DNA of 64,000 bases from Ilyonectria destructans (Eukaryota; Ascomycota; Sordariomycetes; Hypocreales; Nectriaceae). Location of the stretch: contig JAHEWK010000002.1 of the NCBI GenBank assembly GCA_020740775.1, positions 3,286,001 through 3,350,000 on the forward strand, read 5' to 3'. A program made the position numbers and the translations under genes. Shown here piece after piece: positions 8,768 through 20,803 of this stretch (its first letter is position 1; the number at the start of each line of letters is the position of its first letter). The notes beneath the pieces were generated by a model that was not told the DNA's origin, searched no databases, and was given only the letters and a program-made list of their open reading frames with translations.

Positions 8768-11700
8768 TCAGTTGGCTTCCTTAGCCGTGGTAGCCGCCTG
8801 CTCCTCATTGCCGCTCTGGCCTTGACCCTGAATCTGCCCAGGCATTAGCCCGGCAGTGGTTGTCTCAAGTGGGATGCTTGGAACAGTCGAGTGGTGCATC
8901 TGCCCCCCGAGGGTGTTGTGGGTGAAGCCCTGGTGAGGAGTCTGATAAGGAATCGACTGGGGATAAGGAGGCAACTGGTGATGAGCCGACTGCAAAGGCG
9001 TGTGCTGGTGGAATTGGTTCTGGGGGAATTGGTTCTGGGGATACCCGAAAGACATGTTTGGTGCCATGCCCTGTGCCATGGCATTGGGCATCTGCATACC
9101 CTGCGGTGGGTATTGCTGAACCGGATAAGGGTTCGCCTGTTGGTGCATAGGTGGCATCGCATTGGACATACCCTGGGGCGCAAAGAAGGTGTTTGGCTGC
9201 GTGTGCATCTGCTGCGGCATAGCGTTAAGCATGTGTCCTTGAGCATTGTACATGGGAGCCTGGGTGCTGTGCATGTGCGCCATAGCATTGCACATGGGGG
9301 CCTGAGTGTTCATGTGTGCCTGAGCCTGAGTGTTCATGTGTGCCTGAGCCTGAGCGTTGTTCATGTGTGCCATAGCATTAGGCATGCCCTGGTGCACCAT
9401 TGGAGGCGGCATGTAGGACTGCATTTGCATGTCAGCGTTGGTGTAGCCGGTGTTGATGAAGGGTTGAGATTGCTGCCCCATCTGCATGAACTGTTGGGAT
9501 GGGTGGGCGACAACCGGCGGCGTGGGATCAAAGACGGACTGCGAGCCGTTTGCGGTGAAGATGGCTTCGTTGTTGACAGTCTTGGTGTCCTGCTCAGTAT
9601 CATGCCCGGAACACTTACCCTCATTCTCGAAGGTCTCAGCAGGCTTCTCAGGCGACGTGGAATAGTCATCGGGAGACTCTTCACCGTTGCCAGGAGACAG
9701 CGAGCCATCCTCCGATGCCTCTGCATGGGTATCCAGGATGTTGAGAGAAGTCACACGACGGAGGTTTGTGTTTTCAGCACGCTCAGCAGCTTTCTCGGCA
9801 CGATCGGCTGCCTGTTCAGCAGCGCAGGAGAAGGATCGAGTAGCTGAAGGTTGAGGATATCCTCGGATAGCAGCGGGGCGAGACGCCTGTGGATCGGCTG
9901 GCTGAGTGTGGGCTTGAGGCACGACTGGCTCGGAGCAGGACTGGGTAGCAACTCGCTCAGAGTGGGCTTGAGTATTGGCTGGCTCAGGGTAGGCTTGAGC
10001 AGCGACTTGCTCGGAATAGTCTTGAGTGACGGCCGGCTGGCGGTGAGCTTGAGGGCCATCGATCTGGGGAAAGGCCCGAGTGACAGGTTGCTCAACATGA
10101 GTATGGCCCCCCGCGAGAGGCTGAGAAGTGACTTGCGAGGGCGCATCCATAAGATACCTGGTTCCCGCAGAAGGGCCAGCCGGAGGTCGAAGAGTCACAG
10201 CCCTCGACGACGCCAACCAAGGATCGACAGCCGATTGCTGTCGAGGGTAGCGAGCAAAGCTGGAGTTAGACGATCCACTGCGATGAAAAGATCTTCCGGA
10301 CTTGTGGAAGGAGCTAGCGGGAGTCGTGGCTCCAGAGGCAGTTCGCTGAGGGGTGTTCGGGAGTTTACGCTTTTTATTCTGAACCCGGATTTGGTAACCT
10401 TCGACCACTCGGCCGTGCTAAAACATGTCAGTGACACTATCAAATGAGAAAAGCGGGGGAAAAGAGAGACTTACGCAATACTGCACAGCAATGTTGGGGG
10501 CATCAGGATTGTCGAACTCAACAAAAGCATGACGGTAGACGACACCTGAAGGAAATGGTAAGCAAAGAGAAGATTGAATACCGGCACATAACTTACCGCT
10601 GGAGGAAGTATTCTGCTTCATCTGGATGCTCAACACTCTGCCACAGGGTGCGGTGATGAGGTGAACAAGATCCTCGTTGACGCAAGGAGGCAAGTTTCCA
10701 ACGTAGATGGACCGAGAATCCTTGTAGTATTGCTCCAACTCTGCTTCATCGTCCACCTCCATTTTGAGTTGTTCTTTGCTAGGAGGGCGTTTGTCGAGCA
10801 CAGTTGAAAGCAGTTGCACAATAAACACAGGGTGGCGATGCGTGGACTAAACAATGATTAGAATTATCCCAATAAATTAAGCACAAGGGATAGGGCTAAG
10901 GTTTAGGACTTGAGTACTTACCGAGAGAACGTCTCTCCGCGCATCAAACATCTCAAATTCCACAATCACAGACAGTGGAAGCTGGTAACGATCTTGAACC
11001 TCCTTTTCGAGATTCTCGACCCTTGAGATTGCACCGTAGTGGTGCAGGAGAGAGTGGGCCTCGTTCAAGAGGGTGCGCTCTCCAGAGCGCTTCCACACAA
11101 GAAAGGTCACTGATCTAGGTAAGCATGTAGGGTGGAGGAAATATGGATAGACGACTCACAGTTCCCCTTGACCATTTCAACTCGACAATCACGATTAAGA
11201 ATGATACGTCCGTGACCGTGCACAAGAGCCCTGTTTGCGTGTGCAATTTGCTACAAGGTATCAGTAGAGGAGCACACGCTTTTTTAGTCTTACTCACCGT
11301 GAACTGGCAGAATGCGATGGGGGTCTGTTTGTGATCTCGCTTGATCTTGGTAAAGCATTCTCCATACTCGCTGAAGAGCTTGGTGACCTCGACCTTCAAG
11401 GTCGCATCGTCATCAACTTTAGACAAACTAGACGAGGTTCGTGTTAACGTCCTCAAAACTATAGAGAAAAACGTACTTGGCAATAAAAATGCAGGCTTTT
11501 GGAGAGTAGATGATTTGCGCGTCGATTTGATGAGGTTTTCGGACAACAAGACCGACCTCAGTCTTAGTTTGACGCTCATCACCATGGCCTTGGGGCGGAA
11601 AGGACTCATTGTTCGAGAAAACGTCGTCTTCGGAAACGCTTCCCTGAGTAAAAGACTGGCTGAAAACAAGGTGTTAGAATGTGTCCTGACATAAAAGCAA

Positions 11701-12274
11701 TGGAAATTTTGGTACCTTGTGCTAGAGTCTTTTCCAATGTCCGAGACTGACTTTCTGATATCACTAGAGTGGTGTCAGGTGGTAGCCAAGACAGGAGACT
11801 ATCACAGGGGGTCTTACCGAGAACCAGGAGAGGAGCTCCGAGAACGAAGAGCTTAGTTTAGTTAGCTACCGCATAGATGGAGTGCCAAGGTACGATCTTG
11901 CAAGAGAGCCCAGGAACGCAAGTCCCACCGATCATCTCCAAAGCAAGCGTAGAAAGGAGCTAGGGTGAACAACTTTGATGCACAGAAGCCCAAGTTGCAC
12001 ACACTCTGCGATAGCACAAGGAAAGTGATATGAAACACGGCCTCAAGGATGAAGCAATGAGTATGAAGTGGGAAGCCAGTCCAGTGAATGAATGGCCAAA
12101 AACAGAGGCAAATAATGAGGTCAAAACAAAGGGAGAAATGGGACGCAACTTACCCGAGAAACTTGGACAGTCAGAGAGAGAGTCGCGAGAGGTTTCGTCA
12201 AACGAAACAGTCTTCCGCAGGCTTTCGGATCTGCGTCCTGCCTCCGGCAGGTCCTTGGTAGAGTACGGTGGCAT
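8768..12274 (-). CDS. Three-RRM RNA-binding protein with long Q/M/N/P-rich tail
   Basis: Ten exons read from splice sites: 12154-12274, 11818-11851, 11716-11763, 11477-11659, 11298-11427, 11160-11250, 10922-11109, 10597-10846, 10475-10545, 8768-10417. They sum to 2766 nt, 921 residues. RRM1 (about 122-200) has ACIFIANL as RNP2 and IAFCQFT as RNP1. RRM2 (about 201-275) starts LTFLVWKRS and is weaker. RRM3 (about 310-385) has SIYVGNLPP and HAFVEFDNP. A Lys/Arg-rich stretch QNKKRKL follows and could be a nuclear signal. The remaining 530 residues are low complexity: Ser-rich, then QAH/PQA repeats, then Met-Asn-Gln-His repeats with AHMNTQAQ and Pro-Gln runs. This is typical of prion-like, condensate-forming RNA-binding proteins. 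All introns are 47-75 nt except the second-to-first exon gap (11852-12153, 302 nt), where the acceptor is AAG and a missed mini-exon is possible. Confidence 0.85.
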
Positions 12275-12293
12275 CTTGGAAGTTGACAAGCAC

Positions 12294-12359
12294 CTGATTT
12301 CACGAAAGTGTTAGCAGGTGTGACGCGAGAAATGTAGGTAGGCAGGCAGGTGAGGTTAC
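12294..12359 (-). other. 5' UTR intron of the RNA-binding protein gene
   Basis: On the reverse strand a GTAACC donor at 12359 is followed by a GCTAAC branch site and a TCAG acceptor ending at 12294, 19 bases before the start codon at 12274. Its size (66 nt) matches the other introns of the gene. Confidence 0.6.
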
Positions 12360-13060
12360 CTAGGCCAGTAGCCTTGTGAAGGAATGTGTAGCAGAAGGGG
12401 GAAGGTGATAGTAGGCTGGTTTACCTTGGCGACAACCCTTAGAGAGGCAAGACGGTGGAGGGTGTGGTAACCACGGTGGAAACAGTAAACAAGAAGTTGA
12501 AACGAGTTGAAGCTGATGTGCAAGAAGCAGAGAGAAGACAAAGATCGACTAGAAGAAGGGGGTGCTGCAGCACAAGGCTTAAGCCTCAAGAAAGGGGTGC
12601 GATGGGGAAGAAGCCTCCAAAACGAGGATACAAGTCAACTCTGACGAGGAAACCAAGAGAAACTCGGCGTTGAAAGAAAGGGACAATCCCCTCAAGTCCA
12701 GTTGAGGACACAAGGGACTTCCTTGGATCTCAGCTGAGGCTCGAAGAGACAGTGTTGAGTAGAGAGTTTGGTGTTTTGGTGGGAATGTAAAAAAGTGGGA
12801 AGTGGTGAAGAGGGAAGGAGAGGGGGCGAGGGAAGGAAGTGGAGGAGGAGAATGAAACAGAAGAGGGAAGGTGCGCAGCTAGCAGCCAAAAACAACAAGG
12901 CAGGTGCAGCCCTAGGAGCTCCCACACGATGCGTCCCTCGGGGGCAACAGCTCTAGAACCCCGATTTGCAAGCGCCAAAACCACCAGCTCGACTAATCAG
13001 GACAATAGAAACGGCCCGTTGAGGCTCCCCGAGGATTGTTATTGATCGAAATTCCGTTGC
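12360..13060. promoter_or_regulatory. Upstream region of the RNA-binding protein gene, pyrimidine-rich
   Basis: Read on the gene's strand this is strongly C/T-rich, especially 12770-12870 (long CTCC/TTCC runs), as is common for fungal promoters and 5' leaders. Several open frames on both strands are by-products of that composition and contain no recognisable motif. No TATA box is obvious. Confidence 0.4.
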
Positions 13061-14739
13061 ATGCCTGTAATATCCTTTAAGCAAGGCTCGTCGACATCCT
13101 CTCTCCAGGTCTGGCTGATGCAAAGATACCACTAGCTCCGCTGCACGAGGCATTGGAAAGCTACAGTGGCTCCCAACTATTCCATTATTGTTGGTGGTGT
13201 CTGCAGCTTGAGGTAGGCGATGATATCCCCACTGGCAGCTGGAAAGGCAACAAGACCACGTCGACGTAGGACGCCCAGCTCCGTGTAAGTGGCATAATTC
13301 CATATTCCGTGCTGAAACATAGAGAAATGCCAAAATAATAGAGAGTAACCAAGCCCTTTGCTGGTTGTTATTTTGCCAGTGTGTTGATGCCGTGTCAGTT
13401 GCCCCTGGTTCTCGTAGTGCAGTGCAGAGGGTGGTGTTTTCCTCAGCGCCCCTGCATGCAAGCAGCTCCCCCACAACCCTCTCTCCATTCTCCCCCATCA
13501 CCTCCAGCAGTATAATATTTCTCTTGCGCCATCTCCGAAGGCCTGATATCGTCCGAGTCCAACTTTCAGGCACTCTACCTGAAGTTTAGACGCAGAGGGT
13601 GGATGAGTCGACAGAGCTGCTGCGGGTACTCTGCAGCATGGCCTCCCCGGTATCCACACCCTCTTTCGTGGGAGGTGACCTGACTCCAACACCATCAGCT
13701 AACTTCTGCCAATATTCAGTCACTCCAGTACCAAGAATTCAACCGAAAATGCACTAAAATGTGATCGAAGACATTCTCAAGGCGACTGTGTCACACTCTG
13801 CCAGCAACTTTGACGAGGCTGGTGACTCCAGACGCGTCAGGTACGATACCTTGGGTACCACGAAGATCGACGCCAAGACGACTGGCCATCCTCCAAGATC
13901 TCTAGGTTCAGCAAGACCTACAGCAGGTGGACTACGAGATGACGAAATGTCCAACGAAACCCTTGGTTGCGGCGCGCGTCTTGCCTCAAGTGCACACCAG
14001 GGCTCAGGCTCATCCTGTTGCGAGGATCAGGTCCCACGAGAGTCACGGAGTTCTCAACGACACTCTTTCGAGACACAGCATCAAAAGTTCGCGGCTTGGA
14101 TCAGAGTCGTCGCGATGGGGGACAAGCGGACAGGTTGCGTGGCATTTGAGTCAGGCCCTTGGCCGTTGACAAAGCTCATCCGCCAGGCAGGATCCCAAAG
14201 GACCCGTGATTTCTTCTTGAGCAAACATCACTGATGCTGCACACAGCCGAACGCAATCACTCGAGAGCAAAGGAAATCATCAGAGAAGCGACACGGTACC
14301 GATGTTTCAATCAACAACACCGGCGAGATTGATCTGCTCAGCGAGAGACTTTGAAGCGCATCAACAGAACCCCCTTTGACCGCAACGGGACCGACATAAG
14401 ACTGGTGATGGTACGGGCAAGGTGTGAGTTGACGGCCTAAAGAGAGGTCGACCTCAGACTAGGACATACGACGTTCGACGAGACGAGGGAAGGAAACACT
14501 GGCAAGCTCCCTCGCAGCAAGAAATATGAGGGACAAAGCAGAAGGACAGCATCTAGGAGAGCTGTGACTGCAGAAGTCCCCATATGGTGTGTATCGAAGG
14601 CATTCTGCACAAGCAGGCGCATGGGAACCCCTCATCCAACTCCAGTCACTAGAAATGCGCTGACAGAAAACCATTCCCAGATCTCCATACCATCGAGAGA
14701 CAAGCCACGAGATACATCGACTGATCTTCGACTCAACTT
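13061..14739. other. No gene supported
   Basis: Open frames of up to 206 codons exist on both strands (for example 13761-14234 forward), but none shows domain motifs, plausible splice structure or a kept composition. The stretch 13760-14240 keeps fairly long frames in several phases, so an unrecognisable gene relic is possible. Confidence 0.4.
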
Positions 14740-14895
14740 GCCGACTAGGAGCTGACGAAGAATACAAAGACCGAACTCCGACACCCCGGGCATTCCACTC
14801 ACAACGGGAGCTCGTCGACAAACAGTCGCTTCATCATAGAGTCGACCATTACATCATCGAAGACAGCACGTATCGAATCGACCGTCATACGGAAA
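14740..14895 (-). pseudogene. Relic of an unknown gene, copy 1 of 2 in the window
   Basis: On the reverse strand the bases from about 14882 to 14800 translate to DSIRAVFDDVMVDSMMKRLF, then VDELPL and a TGA. This aligns with DSLARYAVFGDAMHDCLMKL and IDDKLPL encoded at 63080-63140, also on the reverse strand. DNA identity is visible too (CTTCATCA...GTCG...CGAAGACAGC...GTATCGA in both). Upstream, a HSGL motif (about 14955) matches HNGL of the second copy (about 63270). Family and function are unknown; this copy has an internal stop. Confidence 0.5.
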
Positions 14896-15961
14896 GCCAC
14901 AAGCAGGGGCAGATACGCAAGAGACCGGTGACAGGCAGAGCGTGGTCATGCAGACCGCTGTGGCCAGAGAGGAGGGGGACCGCCGCACAGCAAAGGACCA
15001 AGACATACCCAAGACGACACCGAGTTTTGGTAGTGTGGATGGTGGGCGAATACCCTTGGGACAGCCTCGGTAGCTGAAAGTGCGTGAGCCATCCTGTTGG
15101 CTCGTAAGCTCCAGAGGTTCTACAGTCTTCGTACAAGCTGGAAGGATCCTTTGGACTTCCTGGAGCCGCCCGGCCTGATCATGCTTGGCGTCGGTCTTCC
15201 GACGTAGCGAGCGGTGTAAGAGGCCATCGGTCCGGCACAGTGATGGAGGGACAAGATATGCGGGAGCGTTTGCAGTTCGGCACTGTGGGGGAGAAACGGG
15301 AAATGCGAAAGAGATGCCACGCTCTCAACATCGTTGCTTCATTGGCCGCCAAGGGATACACGACAGATCTAATTCTTCCTTGGAGATGCCGCCATTCCGC
15401 TCCATGCAGTCAGCTTTGAGAAGGAGCGAGGGCTGCTCTGCATGTAGTACAGATGCTGTCACGGGGGTGACGACTGCAAGCCCCCTCAATCTCATTGTCG
15501 TGGAGGCGAGATAAGGCACCCTGTGCCTTGAGATTCTTCGGCTGTTGTATTCTCCCTGGCGCGTCCAGATCCCGATCCGGCTGGGCGGTGGTTCAACATG
15601 CCGATCTTACTGCAAGTCTGATTGCAAGACGAGGGCTTGTGCGATGTTGCCAGCGAGGTGCCCGGTGAGGCAACCAAGACAAGTCCGGGTGCGTGCCTTT
15701 GCAGCTGACCAAGGACACAGTCCTTCAGGTTCATGTTGGTACTTCCATCGTTGCCGTTATCTCTCCTCTCCAGGAAAAGCAACCACGTTAGTGTCCGCGG
15801 GCAGTGTGGTAGCACACGCAATTGAGGCTTGGGCCTGGACACGGTAACTCCACCAAAGCTGTCGCTGTTGCAAGCCAACTGGCTGGGTCGGAGCAACATT
15901 GTCTGGAGATTAAGCCCCAGTGTTACAAACTCATGGCGATTCCGTGTGTAAGCGCCGCGTT

Positions 15962-16016
15962 GGCCCGTTGCCCGTGGACCCGTTGCCCGTGGACCCGTTG
16001 CCCGTGGACCCGTTGA
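15962..16016. repeat. 15-bp GC-rich minisatellite, about 3.5 units
   Basis: The unit CGTTGCCCGTGGACC is repeated three times without change and a fourth time in part. Confidence 0.9.
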
Positions 16017-17596
16017 CCTGTTGACTTAGTTGGACTTGCCGGGCTGGTTTCATGTTGACATTGGATGTCGTATTGACGGCAGGCGACAGACAGTAGGCGG
16101 CAGACGGAAGACAGCAGAGAATTATCGCGCCATAATGTCGGAATGATAGTTGCCTCTTTTCTGAGACCATTCGTTGTGAGACCTCGTGAAACCGGAGAAG
16201 CCGTTGCAAAGACCTCAGTAGGCGCCATGTACTGACAGCTTGCGCAGGCTGGGTCTCACAACACCATGCTTCGGGGTATCTCACAATGGCACTAACGGCC
16301 TGTGTCACCAGGCCTCAGTTCACACATTTAGAAACTTGCGAGCCGGCGGGTCTCCTCCGGCTGCCTTCGTGTTCCCTCGGGCATTAATGAGCGGGCGCAC
16401 AAGTGTTTTCGCAATCGTACTGATGTGAGTCTTGCAAGCATGCTGGGTCCCGAACCATTGCCACCTCCTCCCCGACATTGTGCGAGCCGCAGGGCGTGGC
16501 TGACTCCGCCTCCACAAACGAAACGGAACTAGGATCGGACAGATGCTGGCAAAGCTTAATTGAAGCAATGAGAAGCGAGAGAGGTGCATGCGTCTGGGCT
16601 TTCTTCTTCTCAACAACAACGTCGTACACGGTTGGTTGCTTGTTCGCTTGTCGGCGTGCTGAGTCGGGGTGCGATCAACGGGCAGCAGGAGGCACCCGAA
16701 TCGAAAGCCTCATTTTCGCAAAACAACCGTGTGGCGGCTGCCAAGAATAGCTCCAGGGATCAGGCTACTGGCTGTCGGCATGAAGCTATTCAATTGTGTC
16801 GGGAGGGGGTCGGTGACAAGAAGCGAAACGCGGATTCATTCGCCCATGTGGCTTCCCGTTCAGCTGGGCTAGGCTGGCTCCCATGACCAATTCGTTTGCA
16901 AGGATCAGCCGTCGTACAGATGGCTCGCCAAGCGGTCAGTAGAATTGGGAGAGAATGAAATGACGAGTGATGGAGTACAAGGTGTGCGGGGTGGTTCACA
17001 ATGGGGAAGGGAGATGCTGTGGAGGGAGGTGGTGTGGAAGGCATCAGGCTGCTCGTAGTCGGGGACAGAGGCTCATTCTACTTACACTGAATCCATCAAG
17101 GCATTACCCTAAAGTAAGCTTCTACTCTCTGCCTCAGCCCTATGCTGAATCACTGTCCATGTCGTAGATCAATCCAAGCATCAGAATCCTCCCTCTAGTC
17201 GCTCGCCATCGTCCTTGACAGCTCGTCACTCTACCGGGTTCAGTCCCTCAAGACAGAACGTTTGAGACCAGGTGTGCGCCTCTTCTCCTGCGGGCTCTGT
17301 GGGTTTGCACAACCAGGCTCTGCTTCACTGGTTGGCTGGCGTGGGCGTACCACGGATAATCACGTATTGACGCAGCTCTCAGTCCCGTCAAACCCCCGTC
17401 TCCTGCCCCGTTTCCAAGTCCCGGCGCACGGTTGTTTTGCTGTTCATTTGCACCTCATCGCTTGAGGCAGCTGCGTCGAAACCACTCCAACCAACCCCGC
17501 GAGCGCAGAACCGAGACACGCCGGCGAGATGCACGACGTCTTCGAGCAAACGAGCCAAGCGGCTACGGTACGGTGCGGATGGGTCTAAGGCTGGGT

Positions 17597-17621
17597 GGGC
17601 AGGGCAGGGCAGGGCAGGGCA
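17597..17621. repeat. GGGCA 5-bp repeat, five units
   Basis: Five perfect tandem copies of GGGCA (or AGGGC). Confidence 0.85.
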
Positions 17622-17835
17622 TGACGTTCTGCAGGTCGACAAAATCGGGCATCTTGCCGTGATTCTCGGGAACGGGCAGAATATCGAGACACGGGGTCCG
17701 CAAACGGGTAGCGGCGCCGCGAGAGACGGCCTTGGGACTTTCCGATAACACAGACCGGCTCGGAATTCTCGTAAAGGTGGTCCGGTGCTCAACGAGAGGA
17801 TGCCAGTGCCCGATACTAGGCAGAAGCAACGCCGT

Positions 17836-17876
17836 GGACGGGCAGGGACGGGCAGGGACGGGCTGGGACGGGCAGG
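17836..17876. repeat. 10-bp GGACGGGCAG repeat, four units
   Basis: Four tandem copies with one mismatch (GGACGGGCTG). Confidence 0.85.
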
Positions 17877-18808
17877 CAACTCGTCGACGGAGGCGACAAC
17901 GACCTCATCTTCGCTCCGTAAGCACGGGAGTCGACATTAGTCTCGCGTCACTCGGGCTCGCAGCTCAGCTGGCCACCGCCATGCCTTCTTGTGCCGCCTC
18001 TCGTTTCAACTTGCGGTCGAGGAGCTTCACACCATGTCGCAAACAGGGAGAACAGCAAAGGTCCAGACCAGCCCAGTCGATTCACCGACACAAACAACGA
18101 AAGAGGGGAACGGGATCGCGCAGATCGGCGGCGTATCAACAGGCTGGCGAGGCTTGCGAATGTCGTTGTGCAGTTTGTCGTTTGCTTCTGCCGCCCCCGC
18201 TGGATCCTCTGGCGTCGTTGCTGTCAGCAGCTAAGAACGTCACTGCAACGGGCCAGTACATCGAAGGTCCTGGGCGGGGCAGGAAGGACTTTGGCGCTGG
18301 GTGATAGGTTGCTGTAGGGCGTGTGTGAAAACACGTCTATCCAAAGGCATCAAGCCCTCGCTCGCAGGGATGGTTGAGGCGGGCCAGAACGTGGGTGAGA
18401 CATGCCGGGTCCACGTGTGGATTCGATCAATATTTGACTGTGTACTTGCAGCGGGAATCAGGCGGCGCAACTGGCTGCAAACCTCGGGCGCCAATCCTGG
18501 TCCTCGAGATGCAGCCCGCCTTGCTTCATGTCGCTATCCGAAATCAGGCTGGCGAGCGGCCGGTGAGCGCCTGCTTTGGGAGGCGTCTGTCCGCCACTTC
18601 TCAAAGGCGGAGAGCATAGAGCCTGTTCCTCGGCGAGGAGGGGAAGTTTCCGTGTGAGCCATGAAAGGAAGATAAATACGCCATCCCCTCTCAATCCAGA
18701 CTCGCAAACGCTCCAACTCCAACCCTCCGAACCTCTCAATCACTTCCCTCTTTAAACCCGACTCACCTCTCTCCATTGACAATCTCCAACCCCAGCCCCC
18801 ACTTCCCC

Positions 18809-20592
18809 ATGAGCGACGACGGGCCTCCGAGGCCTCTCGAGCCTCTCGAGCCTCTCGAGACGCTCGACATACCTGGCGGCACCATCACGTACGAGGCTGC
18901 CCGCAAGTGCGAAGACAATGTGATCATCGAACACCACCGAGCTGCCGAAACCCACGATATCTACTGCCATTTGTGGGTCGATCGTCACAACGCCGAAGCC
19001 CTTGCGGTCCACCACCTTGGGCTCGAGCCTGGTACCATCTCCCGCATCGCCCCCCAGGAGGATTGGAAAGTTAGCGACCATCACATCTCCTTCACCATTG
19101 TGGTCTACGACACAGATCGCGAAGAGGACCGCAAGGTCCACTTCAAGTGCTACATCCCCTCCGCCTATGGAGAAGACTTCTTCAAGAACTCTGTTGAGGA
19201 GAAGATTCGCATCGATGTTGGCTCTCAAGTCTGGATGTCCCAGAAGTGCGCCGATATCCCCATTCCCTTCATGTTTGGGTACGGTCTCCCCAACGGTCAC
19301 CAAGTAAGCACCCCTGACGATAACGGCGGGATTGTTCAGGAAAGCTAACTCAAGAACTCACCTAGTTCACCCATGTGGCCCAGTTGGGTGCCCAGGAGCA
19401 GTCTCAGTTCAACTACAACCAAGAGTACATTCCCAGATTCAGCCCGGACGCCCTCATGTCGCCGTTCTATCCCCACGAGTGTGGAAACAAGTTGCCCACT
19501 GGATACGTCGTCACGGAGCTTGTTGAGACTCCCGACTCCTGCAACCTTTCGGAGATCTGGGACCAGATTTCAGACGACCCGATCAACCAGATCAAAATCT
19601 CTCACAGCATTTCCAAACTGATGCTCGCCGTCGCCAGCGAGCCCAAGAAGAGAATCGGCTGTTTCATCGTGAACAATAACTGTATTGTCACTCTCAACAA
19701 CCGCCCTATTCTGCACACCACATCTGTGTTTCAGAGAAAGACCGTGTCGCCAACCTCTCCTGGCGACCGCACCTTTACCTCGACCAAGGAGTTCATTGAG
19801 AAGATGCTGCAAGTCAAGGATCTCGGCCTTGTCCAACAGCCCAACGGTTGCGCGACCGAGCAGCAGTGCCGGGACCAGATGGCCTTCCGGGTTATCCTTC
19901 GCAGCCTCAAGGACAACTTTCTCAAGCGCGATCTCGGCGACGGGTTGTTCATCCCCCAGCTAGCCGATCTCGACCTCCAGCACCTCAGAGTCGACAAGAA
20001 CCTGAACATCACATGTCTCTTAGACATCGAGTCGCTGTGTGTTCTCCCGGTGGAGACGTTCCAGGAGCCTCACTGGCTCCTTGGCGTCCACGTCCAGGAT
20101 GCGGAGAATACCTACAAGTACTCCGACGCTCGCAAATTCTTCATGGATTGCTTCAGACAGCAGGAGTTTTTGATGGACACCGAAACTACGAGGTTCCTCT
20201 CAACGACGTCGAACGTCTCGCTCCACCACTGTATGACAGACATGTGGCACAGCCGCGGCTTCTGGTTCATGGCCAGCATCATGTCCCCTACCAGCATGTA
20301 CGACCAGGCGTACAAGGAGATGCTCACCAGGTTCTCCACTCTCTCTTTCGGGGAGATTGAGGAGGTTCGTGCCTCGCTCTGGGGCGACTCCGGAGCTGTG
20401 GTCAACAAAATGACTACCGAACGCAACGAATACCTTGCCAAAGTAGACTTGGTCTTTCGTCGTGTATCCGAGGATACATCTGCTGACGGTTCGGAGGATA
20501 CCTCAGAGGATCCCTCCGCTGATGTGTGTGGGGATACCCTCTCTGATGTGTCTGATGCCCTCTCCAATATCTCCATGGATGCCTCGGAATAG
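18809..20592 (+). CDS. APH-like pseudokinase
   Basis: Two exons, 18809-19303 and 19366-20592, with a 62-nt intron (GTAAGC donor, GCTAAC branch, CTAG acceptor), giving 573 residues. An upstream in-frame extension to 18776 begins with TTG and is not used. The order of the fungal APH-like family is visible: IPIPFMFGYGLPNGHQ corresponds to the proline strand, TGYVVTELVETP to the hinge, and near residues 395-430 a segment LADLDLQHLRVDKNLNITCL followed by LDIESLCVLPVE to the catalytic and metal loops. In active relatives these read roughly D-L-H-x-x-N and D-x-E. Here the His is Asp and the Asn is His, so the catalytic residues appear lost, while the second acidic pair (D-I-E) remains. The last 45 residues are an acidic SEDTS/DVSD repeat tail. 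It is probably a binding or regulatory protein rather than a kinase. Confidence 0.75.
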
Positions 20593-20751
20593 ATGCACCA
20601 ATCTCCCCGCCATGCATCTTCTCTTGAAGGATGATCCTAGGTTTCGATAGCCAGTTCAGGTAAAGTCAACAATCGGTTTAGGCCGACTCAGCAATCAGGA
20701 GTGGAATTCTTTGAGGATTCATTGGGAGGTGGATGGTATCGAAAGACGGGA

Positions 20752-20803
20752 TCGGATGGATGGAGAGTGGATGGATGGTGGATGGATGGTGGATGGATGG
20801 AGT
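20752..20803. repeat. GGAT-rich minisatellite
   Basis: Units of GGATGGATGGT and GGATGGAGAGT are repeated about five times. Confidence 0.85.

Larger units (their letters stand above)
14896..18808. other. Long intergenic stretch, no gene supported
   Basis: The stretch is GC-rich with many short open frames on both strands. None has a convincing start, intron pattern or motif. Small GC-rich minisatellites lie inside (listed separately). The last few hundred bases are the promoter of the gene starting at 18809; a TTTAAA box at 18751-18756 about 50 bases upstream of the ATG may be its TATA-like element. Confidence 0.45.

Noticed and set aside
8891..10447. Forward frames of 318 and 198 codons rich in Val-His-Leu
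   Set aside because: Antisense shadow of the Met/Gln/His-rich tail of the RNA-binding protein.
12953..13573. Reverse frame of 206 codons
   Set aside because: It begins at a non-ATG codon, has irregular composition and no domain. No splice signals or conserved blocks were found.
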